Below are positions 18,105-28,070 of a DNA stretch of 64,000 nt, in pieces; within the stretch, counting starts at the first letter, position 1; each line of letters starts with the position of its first letter. Source of the stretch: Anaeromassilibacillus sp. An172 (lineage in GTDB: Bacteria > Bacillota > Clostridia > Oscillospirales > Acutalibacteraceae). The position numbers and the translations under genes were made by a program. The stretch covers positions 62,001 through 126,000 of the forward strand of contig NZ_NFKS01000005.1 in NCBI RefSeq assembly GCF_002160515.1, read 5' to 3'. The notes under the pieces are model-generated. The model was not told where the DNA came from. It ran no database searches and worked only from the letters and a program-made list of their open reading frames with translations.

Positions 18105-21100
18105 TCAGGCTCTGCTTGTATCTATTCCAAGCTTTTGAGCAGCTTCTGCTGTTCTCAGTTCCAAAAGCTTGGAAATACCCTCATCCTGCATAGTTACACC
18201 GTAAAGCACATCGGCTTCTTCCATTGTTCCACGTCTGTGGGTAATGAGTATAAACTGTGTTTTATCTGTAATTCTGTTCATGTACTTTGCAAATCTTTCA
18301 ACATTTACATCGTCCAAAGCCGCCTCAATCTCGTCCATAACGCAAAACGGTGCCGGACGAACTTTCATAATCGCAAAGTACAAAGCGATAGCCACCAAAG
18401 CTTTTTCGCCTCCGGACAAAGCCTCAAGGTGAACCACAATTTTGCCCGGCGGATGAACTATAATATCTATTCCGCTGGTAAGAACATTATCAGGCTCTGA
18501 AAGTGACAGTGATGCCGTACCTCCTCCGAAAAGCTCCTTAAAGGTTGCGGTAAAGTTTTCGCTTATCTTCTTAAAGTTTACTTCAAAAAGTTCCTTCATC
18601 TGTTTTGTAAGTCCGTTTATCAAGGTTTCAATCTCTTTTTTGGACTTTTCAACATCGGAAACCTGAGTGGTCATAAACTCGTATCTCTCTGAAACCTCTT
18701 TGTATTCCTCAATAGCACCCACGTTTATGCTTCCCAGAGATTTAATTTTCTGTTTAAGCTCGTTTAAACGCTTCTGCGCCTGAGGGATATTCTCAATAGG
18801 CTTTGCAACGCTTTCTGCTTCTCTTTTTGTAAGCTCATAGTCCTCCCAAAGCTTTGATATTATATCGTCGTACTGCTTTTGAAGATTGAGTTTTCTTTCC
18901 TCAAGACGAGCAAGCTCACGTCCTGAAATTTCCCTTTCAGAGGTTTTGTCACGCTCTTTCTGTCTAAGTTCAACTGTAAGCTGTTCTTTTTCCTCACGCT
19001 GGCGGTTAAACTCTTTTATGTTTGCTTCGCCTTCGGAAATTCTTGTTTCAAGCAAAGCGATTTCCTTTTCAATGGCTTCTATTCTGTGGTTTGAACCCAT
19101 TGAGCGCTGTTTTATGGCTTCGATTTCATTTAAAAGCATTTGTTTTCTCTTTTTCTGGTCGGAAGCCGCCTCACTCATAACAGCGATTTCATATTTCAAG
19201 GACTCAATATCCTTTTCTGTTTTTACGGTTTCAAGTCTTATGTTTTGCAGTTCTGTTGAAAGTATCTCCCTTTCTCTTGAAAGGTCGTCACGTTTTCCTG
19301 TAAGGCTCTGCAAAATCTTTTCTTTTTCCGCTATTTCCTCCTCCGCTTCCTTTTGAAGTTTCGAAGAGCTTTCAGCGGTTTTTATGCTTTCGTCAAGATG
19401 ACGTTTTGTCTCTTCAATCTGAGTGTTATTTTCCGAAATAATCGCTTCAAGGTTTTTGTATTCACCGACGCAGGCTTTGTACTCACCCTCTGCCTGAATG
19501 TATCTGCGCTGGGTTTCTCTCAAAAGATTTCTCTTTTCTTCTATTTCCTGTTCGCATTTTCCCAGATTTTCCTCTGACTGTCTGTATTCCTCTTTAAGCT
19601 TATCGGACTTCTCCTGCATTTTTGCGCCTGTGCGTTTGAGTCTTTCAATCTCTGTAGCACGGCTCAAAAGTCCTGATTTCTTTGCAAGGGAACCACCGGT
19701 AAGAGAACCGCCGGCGTTTACAACCTGTCCGTCAAGGGTAACTATTTTAAATCTGTAGCTGTATTTTTTCGCAATGGAAACGGCGCAGTTTATATCCTGA
19801 GCCACAACAATTCTGCCCAGCAAGTTGTCAAGTATTCCCTTATACACATCTTTGCAGGAGCAAAGCTCGCTGGCAACTCCTATGTAACCGAAACAATTCT
19901 CAAGTCCCTGTTCATTAAGCTGCTTTCCTTTTATCGTGGATATCGGCAGGAAAGTTGCACGTCCGGCGTCCTTTTGCTTCAAAAGCTCAATAGCCTTTTT
20001 TGCATCCTCTTCCGTACCTGTGACAATGTTCTGCATAGCTCCGCCAAGAGCTATTTCCATAGCCACTGTGTATTCATTGGGAACTGTTATAACTCTTGAT
20101 ACAGGTCCGTGTATTCCTCCCAAAAGTCCTGCGGCTGAATTTTTCATAACCGCCTTTACGCTCTGGGAAAAACCCTCAAGGTTTCTTTCCAAGTCCTCAA
20201 GAATTTTAACTCTTCTGAAAATCTCTCCTGTATCGAGAATAAGTTTATCAGACTCCGCTTTTGTCTGGTCACGTTTTGCCTTTTGGTTTCGGAGTTTTAT
20301 TTCAAGTCCTTTAAGTACATTTTCAAGGGCAATTCCCTGATTTTTATACTTTTCAACCACCGCAGTATATTCCTCGGCGGATTTTTTTATTTCCTCGTAC
20401 TTTTTCTGTCTTTCCTCGCCGGACTCCTCAGCTCTTTTTATTCTCTCTCTGTAATCCTCAGCCGCAGACTGAGCAGCAAGGCAGGCTGCACGAACATCGG
20501 CAAGCTTAAAGTTTATCTGTGTGATTTCAGATGTAAGCTTCTGAATTTTTTCGCTTTGATTCCATGTATCGGCGGTTTTAGCATTGAGCTTTTCTGAGGT
20601 CTCGTCATATTTTGCTTTAAGATTTGAAAGTGTCTTTTCAACCTCTTTCAAAATCTCTGTTTTTTCCTGAGCCGTTTTCTGAGAATCCTCTGAGGTTATC
20701 TCCGTCTGAGCAATATCTTTCTCAAGTCTTTCTATATTTTCCCTGTCACGGATAATATCGTTTTGTGCAACCGAGATTTCTCCCCTTTTTGAAGAACAAA
20801 GGGCAGAGTATTCAGCGTTCATACTTCTCTGCTCCTCAATCTTTGAGGAAATCTCTCCGTTTTCAAAGTAGAGCTTTTCTGTTTCTATTGCTATCTCTTC
20901 CAGAATTTTTTCGGCGTCATCGTGCTGTGCCTTGGCAACAGTTATTTTGTCCTCCTGCTCCTTTAAAATAGCTGAGGATTTATTGAGTGTTTCCAACCAC
21001 AAAGCGATTTCAAGACCTTTTTTCTCCTCGGAATATTCCAAAAACTTCTCCGCTTTTTCAGCCTGCACCTTCAAAGGCCCTACTCTTCCTTCAAGCTCAG

Positions 21101-21686
21101 CCACAATATCACGAAGTCTTACAAGGTTTTCCTCGGCAGAAGCAAGCTTTCTTTCAGCCTCAAGCTTTCTGTATCTGTAACGTGAAATACCTGCCGCCTC
21201 TTCAAAGATTTCACGTCTGTCCTCACTTTTTGAGGCAACTATGCTGTCAATTTTTCCCTGACCTATCATGGAATAACCGTCTCTTCCAAGTCCGGTATCC
21301 ATGAAAAGCTCGTGTATATCTTTAAGTCTTACGGCACTTTTGTTTATAAGATAGTCGCTGTCGCCGCTTCTGTAATATCTTCTTGTGACAGCCACTTCGT
21401 CACCGTCAAAGGGAAGAAGTCTGTCCGTATTATCTATAGTGAGAGTGACCTCCGCAAAACCCTGTCGCTTTCTTCCGTCGGTTCCGTTGAAAACGACATC
21501 CTCCATTTTGGAACATCGAAGGCTTTTCGGAGACTGCTCTCCAAGCACCCATCTTATAGCGTCGCTTATATTGCTTTTTCCCGAACCGTTAGGGCCTACA
21601 ACGGCGGTAATGCCCTTGTCAAAGGTAAGCTTTGTTTTATCGGGAAAAGTTTTAAATCCCTGTATTTCAAGTGATTTCAGTAACAT
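18105..21686 (-). CDS. smc: Chromosome segregation protein SMC
   Basis: SMC is the ATPase of the bacterial condensin that loads at ParB sites and organises the chromosome arms; its ScpA/ScpB partners are not in this window. The 1,193-residue protein has the N-terminal Walker A in VGPNGSGKSNISDAIRWVLG, a coiled coil to about residue 500, a hinge (about 510-670, with GGIHGPVSRVI and GGSLTGGS), a second coiled coil, and the C-terminal LSGGEKALVAIALYF signature with Walker B PAPFCVMDEIEAALDD. The ATG follows GGGGTG. Linked upstream to rnc and a radical SAM gene. Confidence 0.97.
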   Translation of the reverse strand: MLLKSLEIQGFKTFPDKTKLTFDKGITAVVGPNGSGKSNISDAIRWVLGEQSPKSLRCSKMEDVVFNGTDGRKRQGFAEVTLTIDNTDRLLPFDGDEVAVTRRYYRSGDSDYLINKSAVRLKDIHELFMDTGLGRDGYSMIGQGKIDSIVASKSEDRREIFEEAAGISRYRYRKLEAERKLASAEENLVRLRDIVAELEGRVGPLKVQAEKAEKFLEYSEEKKGLEIALWLETLNKSSAILKEQEDKITVAKAQHDDAEKILEEIAIETEKLYFENGEISSKIEEQRSMNAEYSALCSSKRGEISVAQNDIIRDRENIERLEKDIAQTEITSEDSQKTAQEKTEILKEVEKTLSNLKAKYDETSEKLNAKTADTWNQSEKIQKLTSEITQINFKLADVRAACLAAQSAAEDYRERIKRAEESGEERQKKYEEIKKSAEEYTAVVEKYKNQGIALENVLKGLEIKLRNQKAKRDQTKAESDKLILDTGEIFRRVKILEDLERNLEGFSQSVKAVMKNSAAGLLGGIHGPVSRVITVPNEYTVAMEIALGGAMQNIVTGTEEDAKKAIELLKQKDAGRATFLPISTIKGKQLNEQGLENCFGYIGVASELCSCKDVYKGILDNLLGRIVVAQDINCAVSIAKKYSYRFKIVTLDGQVVNAGGSLTGGSLAKKSGLLSRATEIERLKRTGAKMQEKSDKLKEEYRQSEENLGKCEQEIEEKRNLLRETQRRYIQAEGEYKACVGEYKNLEAIISENNTQIEETKRHLDESIKTAESSSKLQKEAEEEIAEKEKILQSLTGKRDDLSREREILSTELQNIRLETVKTEKDIESLKYEIAVMSEAASDQKKRKQMLLNEIEAIKQRSMGSNHRIEAIEKEIALLETRISEGEANIKEFNRQREEKEQLTVELRQKERDKTSEREISGRELARLEERKLNLQKQYDDIISKLWEDYELTKREAESVAKPIENIPQAQKRLNELKQKIKSLGSINVGAIEEYKEVSERYEFMTTQVSDVEKSKKEIETLINGLTKQMKELFEVNFKKISENFTATFKELFGGGTASLSLSEPDNVLTSGIDIIVHPPGKIVVHLEALSGGEKALVAIALYFAIMKVRPAPFCVMDEIEAALDDVNVERFAKYMNRITDKTQFILITHRRGTMEEADVLYGVTMQDEGISKLLELRTAEAAQKLGIDTSRA

Positions 21687-21719
21687 TCATACACCCCATA
21701 ACAAAAGGTTATTTTATAG

Positions 21720-22772
21720 TCATTCAAGTATCTGAATTTTCACATCAAAGTCTTTAAGGTTTTCATCTTCCTTAAAAACAGGTATATATCCCTTTTCAAA
21801 GATATATTTTTTGTTTGCGCCCGACTGTCCCACAGCTTTTGAAACCGAGCCTTTCGCAACATTTATCAGCACTTTTTTTCTCTTGATAAAGGTTTTCCCG
21901 TCGGGAAGTGTTCTTATATCTAAATTTTCTCTTCCGTCAAAGGCCGCTTTAATATTTTCAAGAAAACATCTGCTTTCGCATATTTCTCTGAATGCCGGGT
22001 GGTAGGCTCCTGCAAGTCTGTCCCTTAAAAGCTCTTCGCTGTAATGAAGCCCCAGTCTTATCACCTTTATGTTTCTTTCCATAAAAAGCTTGAGCATATC
22101 TGAACAAAGCTTCACTGTATCTTCAAAGCTATAAGGCTTATATTCACCGCCCAGGTAAAGGTCGCCGAGAGCCGTATTCTTCATTATTACAGTGGGGTAA
22201 ATTCTCACTGTATCAGGCTGTAAAGCGGCAATCTTTAAAGCGGTTTCCATATCCTTTTCCAAGGTACTTTTATAAAGTCCCGTCATCATCTGAAGACCAA
22301 GAGAAAAACCATTTTCCTTTATAAGCTTTGAAGCCTTTTCCACCTGTTCTGCACTGTGCCCCCTGTTATTGGCAGAAAGCACCTGGTCATCCATGCTCTG
22401 GGCGCCAAGCTCTATAGCCGTAACATTGTAGCTTTTAAGTAAATCGAGAACTTCCTCGTCTATACAGTCAGGCCGTGTGGAAATTCGCACACCCTTAAAA
22501 ACATCGTGAAACTCATAGGCGGCTTTAAGCAGGGATACCATGTAATCCCTGTCTATAGCCGTAAAGCTGCCGCCGAAAAAGGCGATTTCCGAGTCCTTTG
22601 AAAACTCTCCCATGGTTTTTAAAGCCGTAAGGGCAGCGTCTTTAACATCCTGAGGCGTAGGCTGGTACTGCTGCCCTGTTATACTTCTCTGATTGCAAAA
22701 ACTGCACATATGAGGACAACCGTTGTGCGGTACAAAAACAGCCACGTTTGACCTTTTATTTTTGTCTGACAA
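21720..22772 (-). CDS. Radical SAM protein, Elp3-like
   Basis: A 350-residue radical SAM enzyme. The cluster motif is CPHMCSFC (Cys19, Cys23, Cys26), embedded in FVPHNGCPHMCSFCNQRS, with the SAM-binding FGGSFTAID and the RPDCIDEEVLDLL and IELGAQSMDDQVL segments typical of the Elp3/HemN-like side of the superfamily. There is no acetyltransferase domain, so it is not a full Elp3. The substrate is unknown; linkage to rnc and smc is common in Clostridia, which hints at RNA. Start TTG 22772 is 8 nt behind AGGAGG and overlaps the rnc stop region, unlike the longer ORF from 22811. Confidence 0.88.
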   Translation of the reverse strand: MSDKNKRSNVAVFVPHNGCPHMCSFCNQRSITGQQYQPTPQDVKDAALTALKTMGEFSKDSEIAFFGGSFTAIDRDYMVSLLKAAYEFHDVFKGVRISTRPDCIDEEVLDLLKSYNVTAIELGAQSMDDQVLSANNRGHSAEQVEKASKLIKENGFSLGLQMMTGLYKSTLEKDMETALKIAALQPDTVRIYPTVIMKNTALGDLYLGGEYKPYSFEDTVKLCSDMLKLFMERNIKVIRLGLHYSEELLRDRLAGAYHPAFREICESRCFLENIKAAFDGRENLDIRTLPDGKTFIKRKKVLINVAKGSVSKAVGQSGANKKYIFEKGYIPVFKEDENLKDFDVKIQILE

Positions 22773-22791
22773 ACTTTCGTCCTCCTTTTTA

Positions 22792-23469
22792 TCAATAACC
22801 CATAAGCTCAAGAGCCTGACGAGCCGCCTGCTGTTCGGCTTCCTTTTTGCTCTTTCCGCCGCCCTTACCGATTACGTTGCTGTTTAAATGAACCTCAACC
22901 ACAAAATGCTTGTTGTGGTCAGGGCCGCTTTCATCAACCAAACAGTACTGCAAAAGCTCTCCCGGGTTTTTCTGAACTATTTCCTGCAATGTGGTTTTAT
23001 AATCCTTAAAAGCCTTTGGCTTGTGATTTAAAATTTCAGGCTCTACAAATCTTAAAATATGCTTTCTCGCATGTTCAATTCCGCCGTCAAGATAAATAGC
23101 GGCAATCACCGCTTCAAAGGCGTCGGAGAGAATAGACGGTCTTTCGTCGCCGTGGCTGTTCTTCTCACCCTTGCTCAAAATAAGGTAATTTCCCAGATTT
23201 ATCTTTTTAGCAAACTGAAACAGGCTTTTTTCACATACAAGTGAAGCCCTCAGCTTTGTAAGCTCTCCCTCCGGAAGATGAGGACAGTTTTTAAAAATAT
23301 AGTCGGAAACAACTATAGAAAGCACTGCGTCTCCCAGAAACTCAAGCCTTTCATTGCATTTGATTTTTTTATTTTTGTGTTCATTGGCATAGGATGAATG
23401 TGTCAGAGCCTCAGTTAAAAGCTCTTTGTTTTTAAATTCATATCCTATAATCTTCTGAAACTCTTCCAT
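22792..23469 (-). CDS. rnc: Ribonuclease III
   Basis: RNase III cuts double-stranded RNA in rRNA precursors and regulatory duplexes. The signature NERLEFLGDAVL is at residues 39-50 (Glu43 and Asp47 metal ligands), with DAFEAVIAAIYLDGG as the second catalytic segment. A dsRNA-binding domain fills about residues 155-225 (KTTLQEIVQK to GGGKSKKEAEQQAARQAL). Full length at 225 aa. In most Firmicutes acpP precedes rnc; here plsX does so directly. Confidence 0.97.
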   Translation of the reverse strand: MEEFQKIIGYEFKNKELLTEALTHSSYANEHKNKKIKCNERLEFLGDAVLSIVVSDYIFKNCPHLPEGELTKLRASLVCEKSLFQFAKKINLGNYLILSKGEKNSHGDERPSILSDAFEAVIAAIYLDGGIEHARKHILRFVEPEILNHKPKAFKDYKTTLQEIVQKNPGELLQYCLVDESGPDHNKHFVVEVHLNSNVIGKGGGKSKKEAEQQAARQALELMGY

Positions 23470-23490
23470 GTTTACACCGCTTATCTTTTA

Positions 23491-24483
23491 TTATTTCATG
23501 CTCTCCAAAGACTTTGCAATAGCTCCGATAACGTCGCCCTCAACATACTGTTTTGTAAGTCTTATGGCATTTTTAAATGTCTTGGCATTGGAGCTTCCGT
23601 GAGCTTTGAAAACCGGCTTTGAGCATCCTAAAATAGGTGCGCCGCCGTATTCGTTGTAGTCAAACTCTTTTTTCATCTCTTTCATATCGGAAAGCACCAT
23701 TGCGGCAGCAAGTTTATTTTTAATACCCTTTGTGAAAATTCCCTTAATTTTCTTCATAAGAGCCATCGCAACGCCTTCATAGGTTTTTAAAATGAGATTT
23801 CCGGTAAAGCCGTCGCACACGAGCACGTCACAGCCGCCCATTGGAATATCTCTGCCCTCAATATTGCCTATAAAATTTATCGGACTGTTTTTCATAAGCT
23901 GATAAGCCTGGAGCTGAAGCTCTCCGCCTTTGCACTCCTCTTCGCCAACATTGGCAAGGGCAACTCTCGGCTTTTCAAGATTATAAACCTTGTTCATGTA
24001 GGCAGAACCCATAATACCGAACTGCTGAAGCATTTCCGGTCTGCAATCCACATTAGCTCCGCCGTCTGCAAGAATAAGGCATCCCTCCATTGTGGGGATA
24101 ACAGGAGCAAAGCCCGGTCTTTTAATGCCCTTTATTCTCTTTACAAGAAGTGTTGCGCCTACGCAGAGTGCGCCACTGTTTCCTGCTGAAACAAAAGCGT
24201 CGCCCTTACCCTCGGCAACAGCCTTAAGTCCTACTGCCATTGAGCTGTTGCTCTTTGACTTCATAATCTCAGAGCCTGTGTCGTGCATAGAAATCACATC
24301 TTCGGTATGTATAATTTCAATACCGCTTATGTCGATATTGTTTTCCTTTGCCACCTTTTCTATTATGTTACGGTTTCCGGTAAAAACGATATCAACATTG
24401 TACTCCGCCTTTGCCTCGCAGGAGCCTTTAATGATTTCCAAAGGGGCGTTATCTCCGCCGAATGCGTCTACGATAATTTTCAT
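23491..24483 (-). CDS. plsX: Phosphate acyltransferase PlsX
   Basis: PlsX makes acyl-phosphate from acyl-ACP for PlsY, starting phosphatidic acid synthesis. The start MKIIVDAFGGDNAPLEI, GMHDTGSEIMKSKSNSSM-like (here SMHDTGSEIM), SAGNSGALCVGA, LADGGANVDC and CDGFTGNLILKT are family hallmarks. I place the start at ATG 24483 (330 aa) with GAGGTG 7 nt upstream; five extra codons precede it in the longest ORF. It leads directly into rnc with no fabD, fabG or acpP between. Confidence 0.96.
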   Translation of the reverse strand: MKIIVDAFGGDNAPLEIIKGSCEAKAEYNVDIVFTGNRNIIEKVAKENNIDISGIEIIHTEDVISMHDTGSEIMKSKSNSSMAVGLKAVAEGKGDAFVSAGNSGALCVGATLLVKRIKGIKRPGFAPVIPTMEGCLILADGGANVDCRPEMLQQFGIMGSAYMNKVYNLEKPRVALANVGEEECKGGELQLQAYQLMKNSPINFIGNIEGRDIPMGGCDVLVCDGFTGNLILKTYEGVAMALMKKIKGIFTKGIKNKLAAAMVLSDMKEMKKEFDYNEYGGAPILGCSKPVFKAHGSSNAKTFKNAIRLTKQYVEGDVIGAIAKSLESMK

Positions 24484-24532
24484 TATGCTGCACCTCAATT
24501 CTGTTATATATGTTCTTTTTCCCTAATCATGT

Positions 24533-25888
24533 TTATTTTTGAATATTTGCCGGCTTAAAATTCTCGCCGGACAAACTTAAAAATTTTTCTATATCCTCAA
24601 GTCCTCTGTAGGCATAGGCCGCCGCTCTTTCCTTTTTATCTCTTGGACGGTTTTCAAGAGGAGGAAGCACTCCAAGGTTTGCGCCCATAGGCTGGAACTT
24701 TTCAACCTCTGGACAGCTTATATATCTGCTCAGTGCGCCGGTCATAGAGGTTTCCGGCATTGTGAGAGTTTCCATTCCCAAAGCTCTTCTTGCGGCATTC
24801 ATTCCCGCCAAAAGTCCCGAGCTTGCAGACTCCATATAGCCCTCAACTCCGGTCATCTGACCTGCAAAAAACAGGTTTGGGTATTCCCTTGCGCTGTAAT
24901 CGGAATTTAAAATTTTCGGAGAGTTTAAAAATGTATTTCTGTGCATCACGCCATACCTGTAATACTCAGCATTTTTAAGAGCAGGAATTAAGCCGAAAAC
25001 CCTTTTCTGCTCCGGAAATTTCAAATTCGTCTGAAATCCCACAAGGTTATACATACTGCCAAGAGCATTTTCCTTTCTAAGCTGCAAAACCGCCCAGGGA
25101 CGATGTCCTGTTTTCGGGTCTCTCAAACCAACAGGCTTCATAGGGCCGAATCTTATTGTGTCCTCGCCCCTTTGCGCCATTATCTCTATTGGCATACAGC
25201 CCTCGTACACCTTAGGATTATTCACATCAAAGTCGTGAAGAGGCGCTCTTTCGGCATTTACAAGCTCACGGTGAAAATTCTCGTATTCCTCTTTATTCAT
25301 TGGACAGTTTATATAGTCGTCCCCATCGCCCTTTCCGTATCTTGAAGCGGTAAAGGCGTGTTCCATGTCTATACTTTCCGCAGAAACTATGGGAGCCGCC
25401 GCATCAAAAAATGAAAGTGCGCCGCCGAATTTTTCCTGAATACTTTTTGAAAGACTTTCAGAGGTCAAAGGGCCTGAAGCTATTACGGTTATTCCGTCTT
25501 TATCCTGTATAAATTCATCAAGGTTCAAAACTTCCTTTTCAACCACCTGTATGTTGGGATGATTTCTTATTCTGTCTGTCACCATTGCGGAAAATTTGTC
25601 ACGGTCAACCGCCAAAGCGCCTCCCGCCGGAACACGGCACTGGTCGGCACACTCCATCAAAAGGGAATTCATAACACGCATTTCCTCTTTGAGCATACCT
25701 GCGGCGCTCTCCACTCTGTCAGCCTTTAATGAGTTGGAGCAGACAAGCTCCGAAAACGTATCACTTTTATGAGCGGGAGTTTTCTTTTGGGGCTTCATCT
25801 CATAAAGATAAACCTTTAAACCTCTCTGTGCGGACTGGAAAGCCGCTTCACAGCCGGCAAGTCCGGCACCGATTACATTTATATGCAT
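24533..25888 (-). CDS. trmFO: Methylenetetrahydrofolate--tRNA-(uracil-5-)-methyltransferase TrmFO
   Basis: TrmFO makes 5-methyluridine-54 in the tRNA T-loop with methylene-THF and FADH2. The FAD dinucleotide motif GAGLAGCEAA starts the protein, followed by MKPQKKTPAHKSDTFSELVCSNSLK (here read in two pieces), the conserved FGPMKPVGLRDP and GQMTGVEGYMESASSGLLAG motifs. The 451 residues are normal. It follows topA as gid does in Bacillus (dprA-topA-trmFO). ATG start; the gap to topA is 43 nt. Confidence 0.96.
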   Translation of the reverse strand: MHINVIGAGLAGCEAAFQSAQRGLKVYLYEMKPQKKTPAHKSDTFSELVCSNSLKADRVESAAGMLKEEMRVMNSLLMECADQCRVPAGGALAVDRDKFSAMVTDRIRNHPNIQVVEKEVLNLDEFIQDKDGITVIASGPLTSESLSKSIQEKFGGALSFFDAAAPIVSAESIDMEHAFTASRYGKGDGDDYINCPMNKEEYENFHRELVNAERAPLHDFDVNNPKVYEGCMPIEIMAQRGEDTIRFGPMKPVGLRDPKTGHRPWAVLQLRKENALGSMYNLVGFQTNLKFPEQKRVFGLIPALKNAEYYRYGVMHRNTFLNSPKILNSDYSAREYPNLFFAGQMTGVEGYMESASSGLLAGMNAARRALGMETLTMPETSMTGALSRYISCPEVEKFQPMGANLGVLPPLENRPRDKKERAAAYAYRGLEDIEKFLSLSGENFKPANIQK

Positions 25889-25931
25889 AAGTCACAACCA
25901 TTCAGCCACAAAGGGCATTGTTAAAATCTTA

Positions 25932-28010
25932 TTATTCAAAAGGTCTTGAATATCCGCAGCCTTCCTCAGCACAGTAAAGGGTAGGTTTCTTTCCCTTTTT
26001 CTTGTACAAAGTCTTGCCGCATTTCGGACATTTTTCGTTTGTAGGCTCAGTCCATGAAACAAAATCACATTCCGGATAATTTTCACAGCCGTAGAAAGGT
26101 TTGCCCTTTTTGGTTTTTCTCACAATTACCTTTCCTCCGCACTTAGGGCAGGCAACTCCTATATCCTGAACGAATTTCTTAATGTTTTTGCACTCCGGAT
26201 ATCCCGGGCAGGCAATAAACTTACCGTAACGGCCGAATTTTACAACCATCTGTCTTCCGCAGTACTCGCAGATAAGGTCTGTTTCGTCCTCTTTAAGGTG
26301 GAGCTTTACGCCCTCCATGTCCTCTTTTGCCTTTTTAAGTGTTTTATCGAAATCCTGATAGAAGTCGTCCAAAAGCTGAACCCACTGGGTTTCGCCCTTT
26401 TCAACTGTATCAAGCTCTTTTTCCATCTGAGCTGTAAACTTCACGTTTACAATTTTCGGGAAACGCTCTCTCATAAGCTGAGTTGAAACCTCTCCCAGTT
26501 CTGTAGGTATAAGTGTTTTTCCGTCACGCTTTACATACTCACGGCTTGTTATGGTGGTTATTGTAGCCGCATATGTGGACGGTCTGCCTATACCGTATTC
26601 CTCCAAAGCCTTGATAAGGGAAGCTTCCGTATATCTTGCAGGCGGCTGAGTAAAATGCTGGTTCGGCACAATCTCTTTAAGCTTTAAAGGCATATCCTTT
26701 TCCAGTGCCGGAAGCTCTTTTTCCTTTTCCTCTGCGCTGTCGTTGCTTTCAACATAGAGAACAGTGAAGCCGTCAAAGTCAACCTTATATCCTGAAGCTT
26801 TGAAAATATAATTCTTTGCAGAAATGTCAGCCTGTGTAGTCTTTTGGATACAGTCGGCCATCTGACAAGCGGTAAATCTTTCCCAGATAAGCTTATAGAG
26901 CTTATACTGATCTAAAGTAAGACTGCTCTTTACTCTGTCAGGTGTCAATGAGGGTACAGAAGGTCTTATAGCTTCGTGTCCGTCCTGAGCATTGGCACGG
27001 GATTTAAATACACGTGGCTTTGCAGGGAGATATTTTTCTCCGTAGGTTTCGGAAATGTATTTTGAAACCTCGGTAATTGCGTCGTTTGAAATTCTCAGGG
27101 AGTCGGTTCTCATATAGGTTATAAGACCCATAGCGCCTATTCCCTCTACCTCAACGCCTTCGTAAAGCTCCTGAGCCACCTTCATGGTTCTCTTTGACTG
27201 GAAACCGAGCTTTCTGGAAGCCTCCTGCTGCAATGTAGATGTTATAAAAGGAGGAGCCGGAGATTTTTTCCTTGTGCCGTTTTTAACCTTGGAAACCACA
27301 TATTCTGCGTCCTCCAAGTCTGCAAGGATTTTCTTTGCCTGCTCTTCGTTTTCAATCTTCATTTTTCCGTTTTCGTCGCCGTAAAAAGCGGCTGAGAAAA
27401 CTCTTCTGCTGCCCTTTGGAATAAACTTTGCGTCTATTGACCAGTATTCCTCAGGCTTAAATTCTCTTATTTCGTTTTCTCTGTCAACGATAATTCTAAC
27501 CGCAACAGACTGAACACGTCCTGCTGAAAGCCCTCTTCTTATCTTCTGAGAAATAAAGGGACTTAGCTTATAACCCACAAGTCTGTCAAGAATTCTTCTC
27601 GCCTGCTGGGCGTTTACAAGGTCGATATTTATAGACCTTGGGTGTTCCATTCCGTTGCTTACTCCGGTTTTTGTGATTTCGGTAAACTCAACCCTGTTTT
27701 TGCTGTTAAGGTCGAGATTTAAAAGATATGCAAGATGCCATGAAATAGCTTCTCCCTCACGGTCAGGGTCAGTTGCCAGATATACTTTATCGCTTTTTTC
27801 GGCTTCCTTTTTAAGCTCTTCCACAAGCTTTTCCTTGCCCTTAATCACCGCATATTTCGGAGCATAATTATTTTTTATATCAACGCTGAGACGAGCCGCA
27901 GGCAAATCCCTTACGTGTCCCATAGATGCGATAACTTCGTAGTCATTGCCAAGATACTTTTGTATTGTTTTAGCCTTAGCCGGTGACTCCACTATTACAA
28001 GATTTGACAT
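25932..28010 (-). CDS. topA: DNA topoisomerase I
   Basis: Topoisomerase I relaxes negative supercoils by cutting one strand. The TOPRIM domain starts VIVESPAKAKTIQKYLG and has TDPDREGEAISWHL. The active-site tyrosine is in ITYMRTDSLRIS. Three C-terminal zinc ribbons follow: CEYCG with CPGYPECKN, CPKCGG with CENYPEC, and CPKCG with CAEEGC. The 692 residues are typical of Firmicutes. Start ATG 28010 with GGAGG upstream, and a possible -10 (TATAAT near 28054-28059) without a clear -35. Confidence 0.97.
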   Translation of the reverse strand: MSNLVIVESPAKAKTIQKYLGNDYEVIASMGHVRDLPAARLSVDIKNNYAPKYAVIKGKEKLVEELKKEAEKSDKVYLATDPDREGEAISWHLAYLLNLDLNSKNRVEFTEITKTGVSNGMEHPRSINIDLVNAQQARRILDRLVGYKLSPFISQKIRRGLSAGRVQSVAVRIIVDRENEIREFKPEEYWSIDAKFIPKGSRRVFSAAFYGDENGKMKIENEEQAKKILADLEDAEYVVSKVKNGTRKKSPAPPFITSTLQQEASRKLGFQSKRTMKVAQELYEGVEVEGIGAMGLITYMRTDSLRISNDAITEVSKYISETYGEKYLPAKPRVFKSRANAQDGHEAIRPSVPSLTPDRVKSSLTLDQYKLYKLIWERFTACQMADCIQKTTQADISAKNYIFKASGYKVDFDGFTVLYVESNDSAEEKEKELPALEKDMPLKLKEIVPNQHFTQPPARYTEASLIKALEEYGIGRPSTYAATITTITSREYVKRDGKTLIPTELGEVSTQLMRERFPKIVNVKFTAQMEKELDTVEKGETQWVQLLDDFYQDFDKTLKKAKEDMEGVKLHLKEDETDLICEYCGRQMVVKFGRYGKFIACPGYPECKNIKKFVQDIGVACPKCGGKVIVRKTKKGKPFYGCENYPECDFVSWTEPTNEKCPKCGKTLYKKKGKKPTLYCAEEGCGYSRPFE

Positions 28011-28070
28011 TTCATTCCTCCGTACTTTTTAAATTACTTCTGTCACATCTATTATACAGATTTCATATTG

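Noticed and set aside
28020-28064. Independent topA promoter
   Set aside because: A TATAAT is present but no acceptable -35; kept only as a remark in the topA entry.
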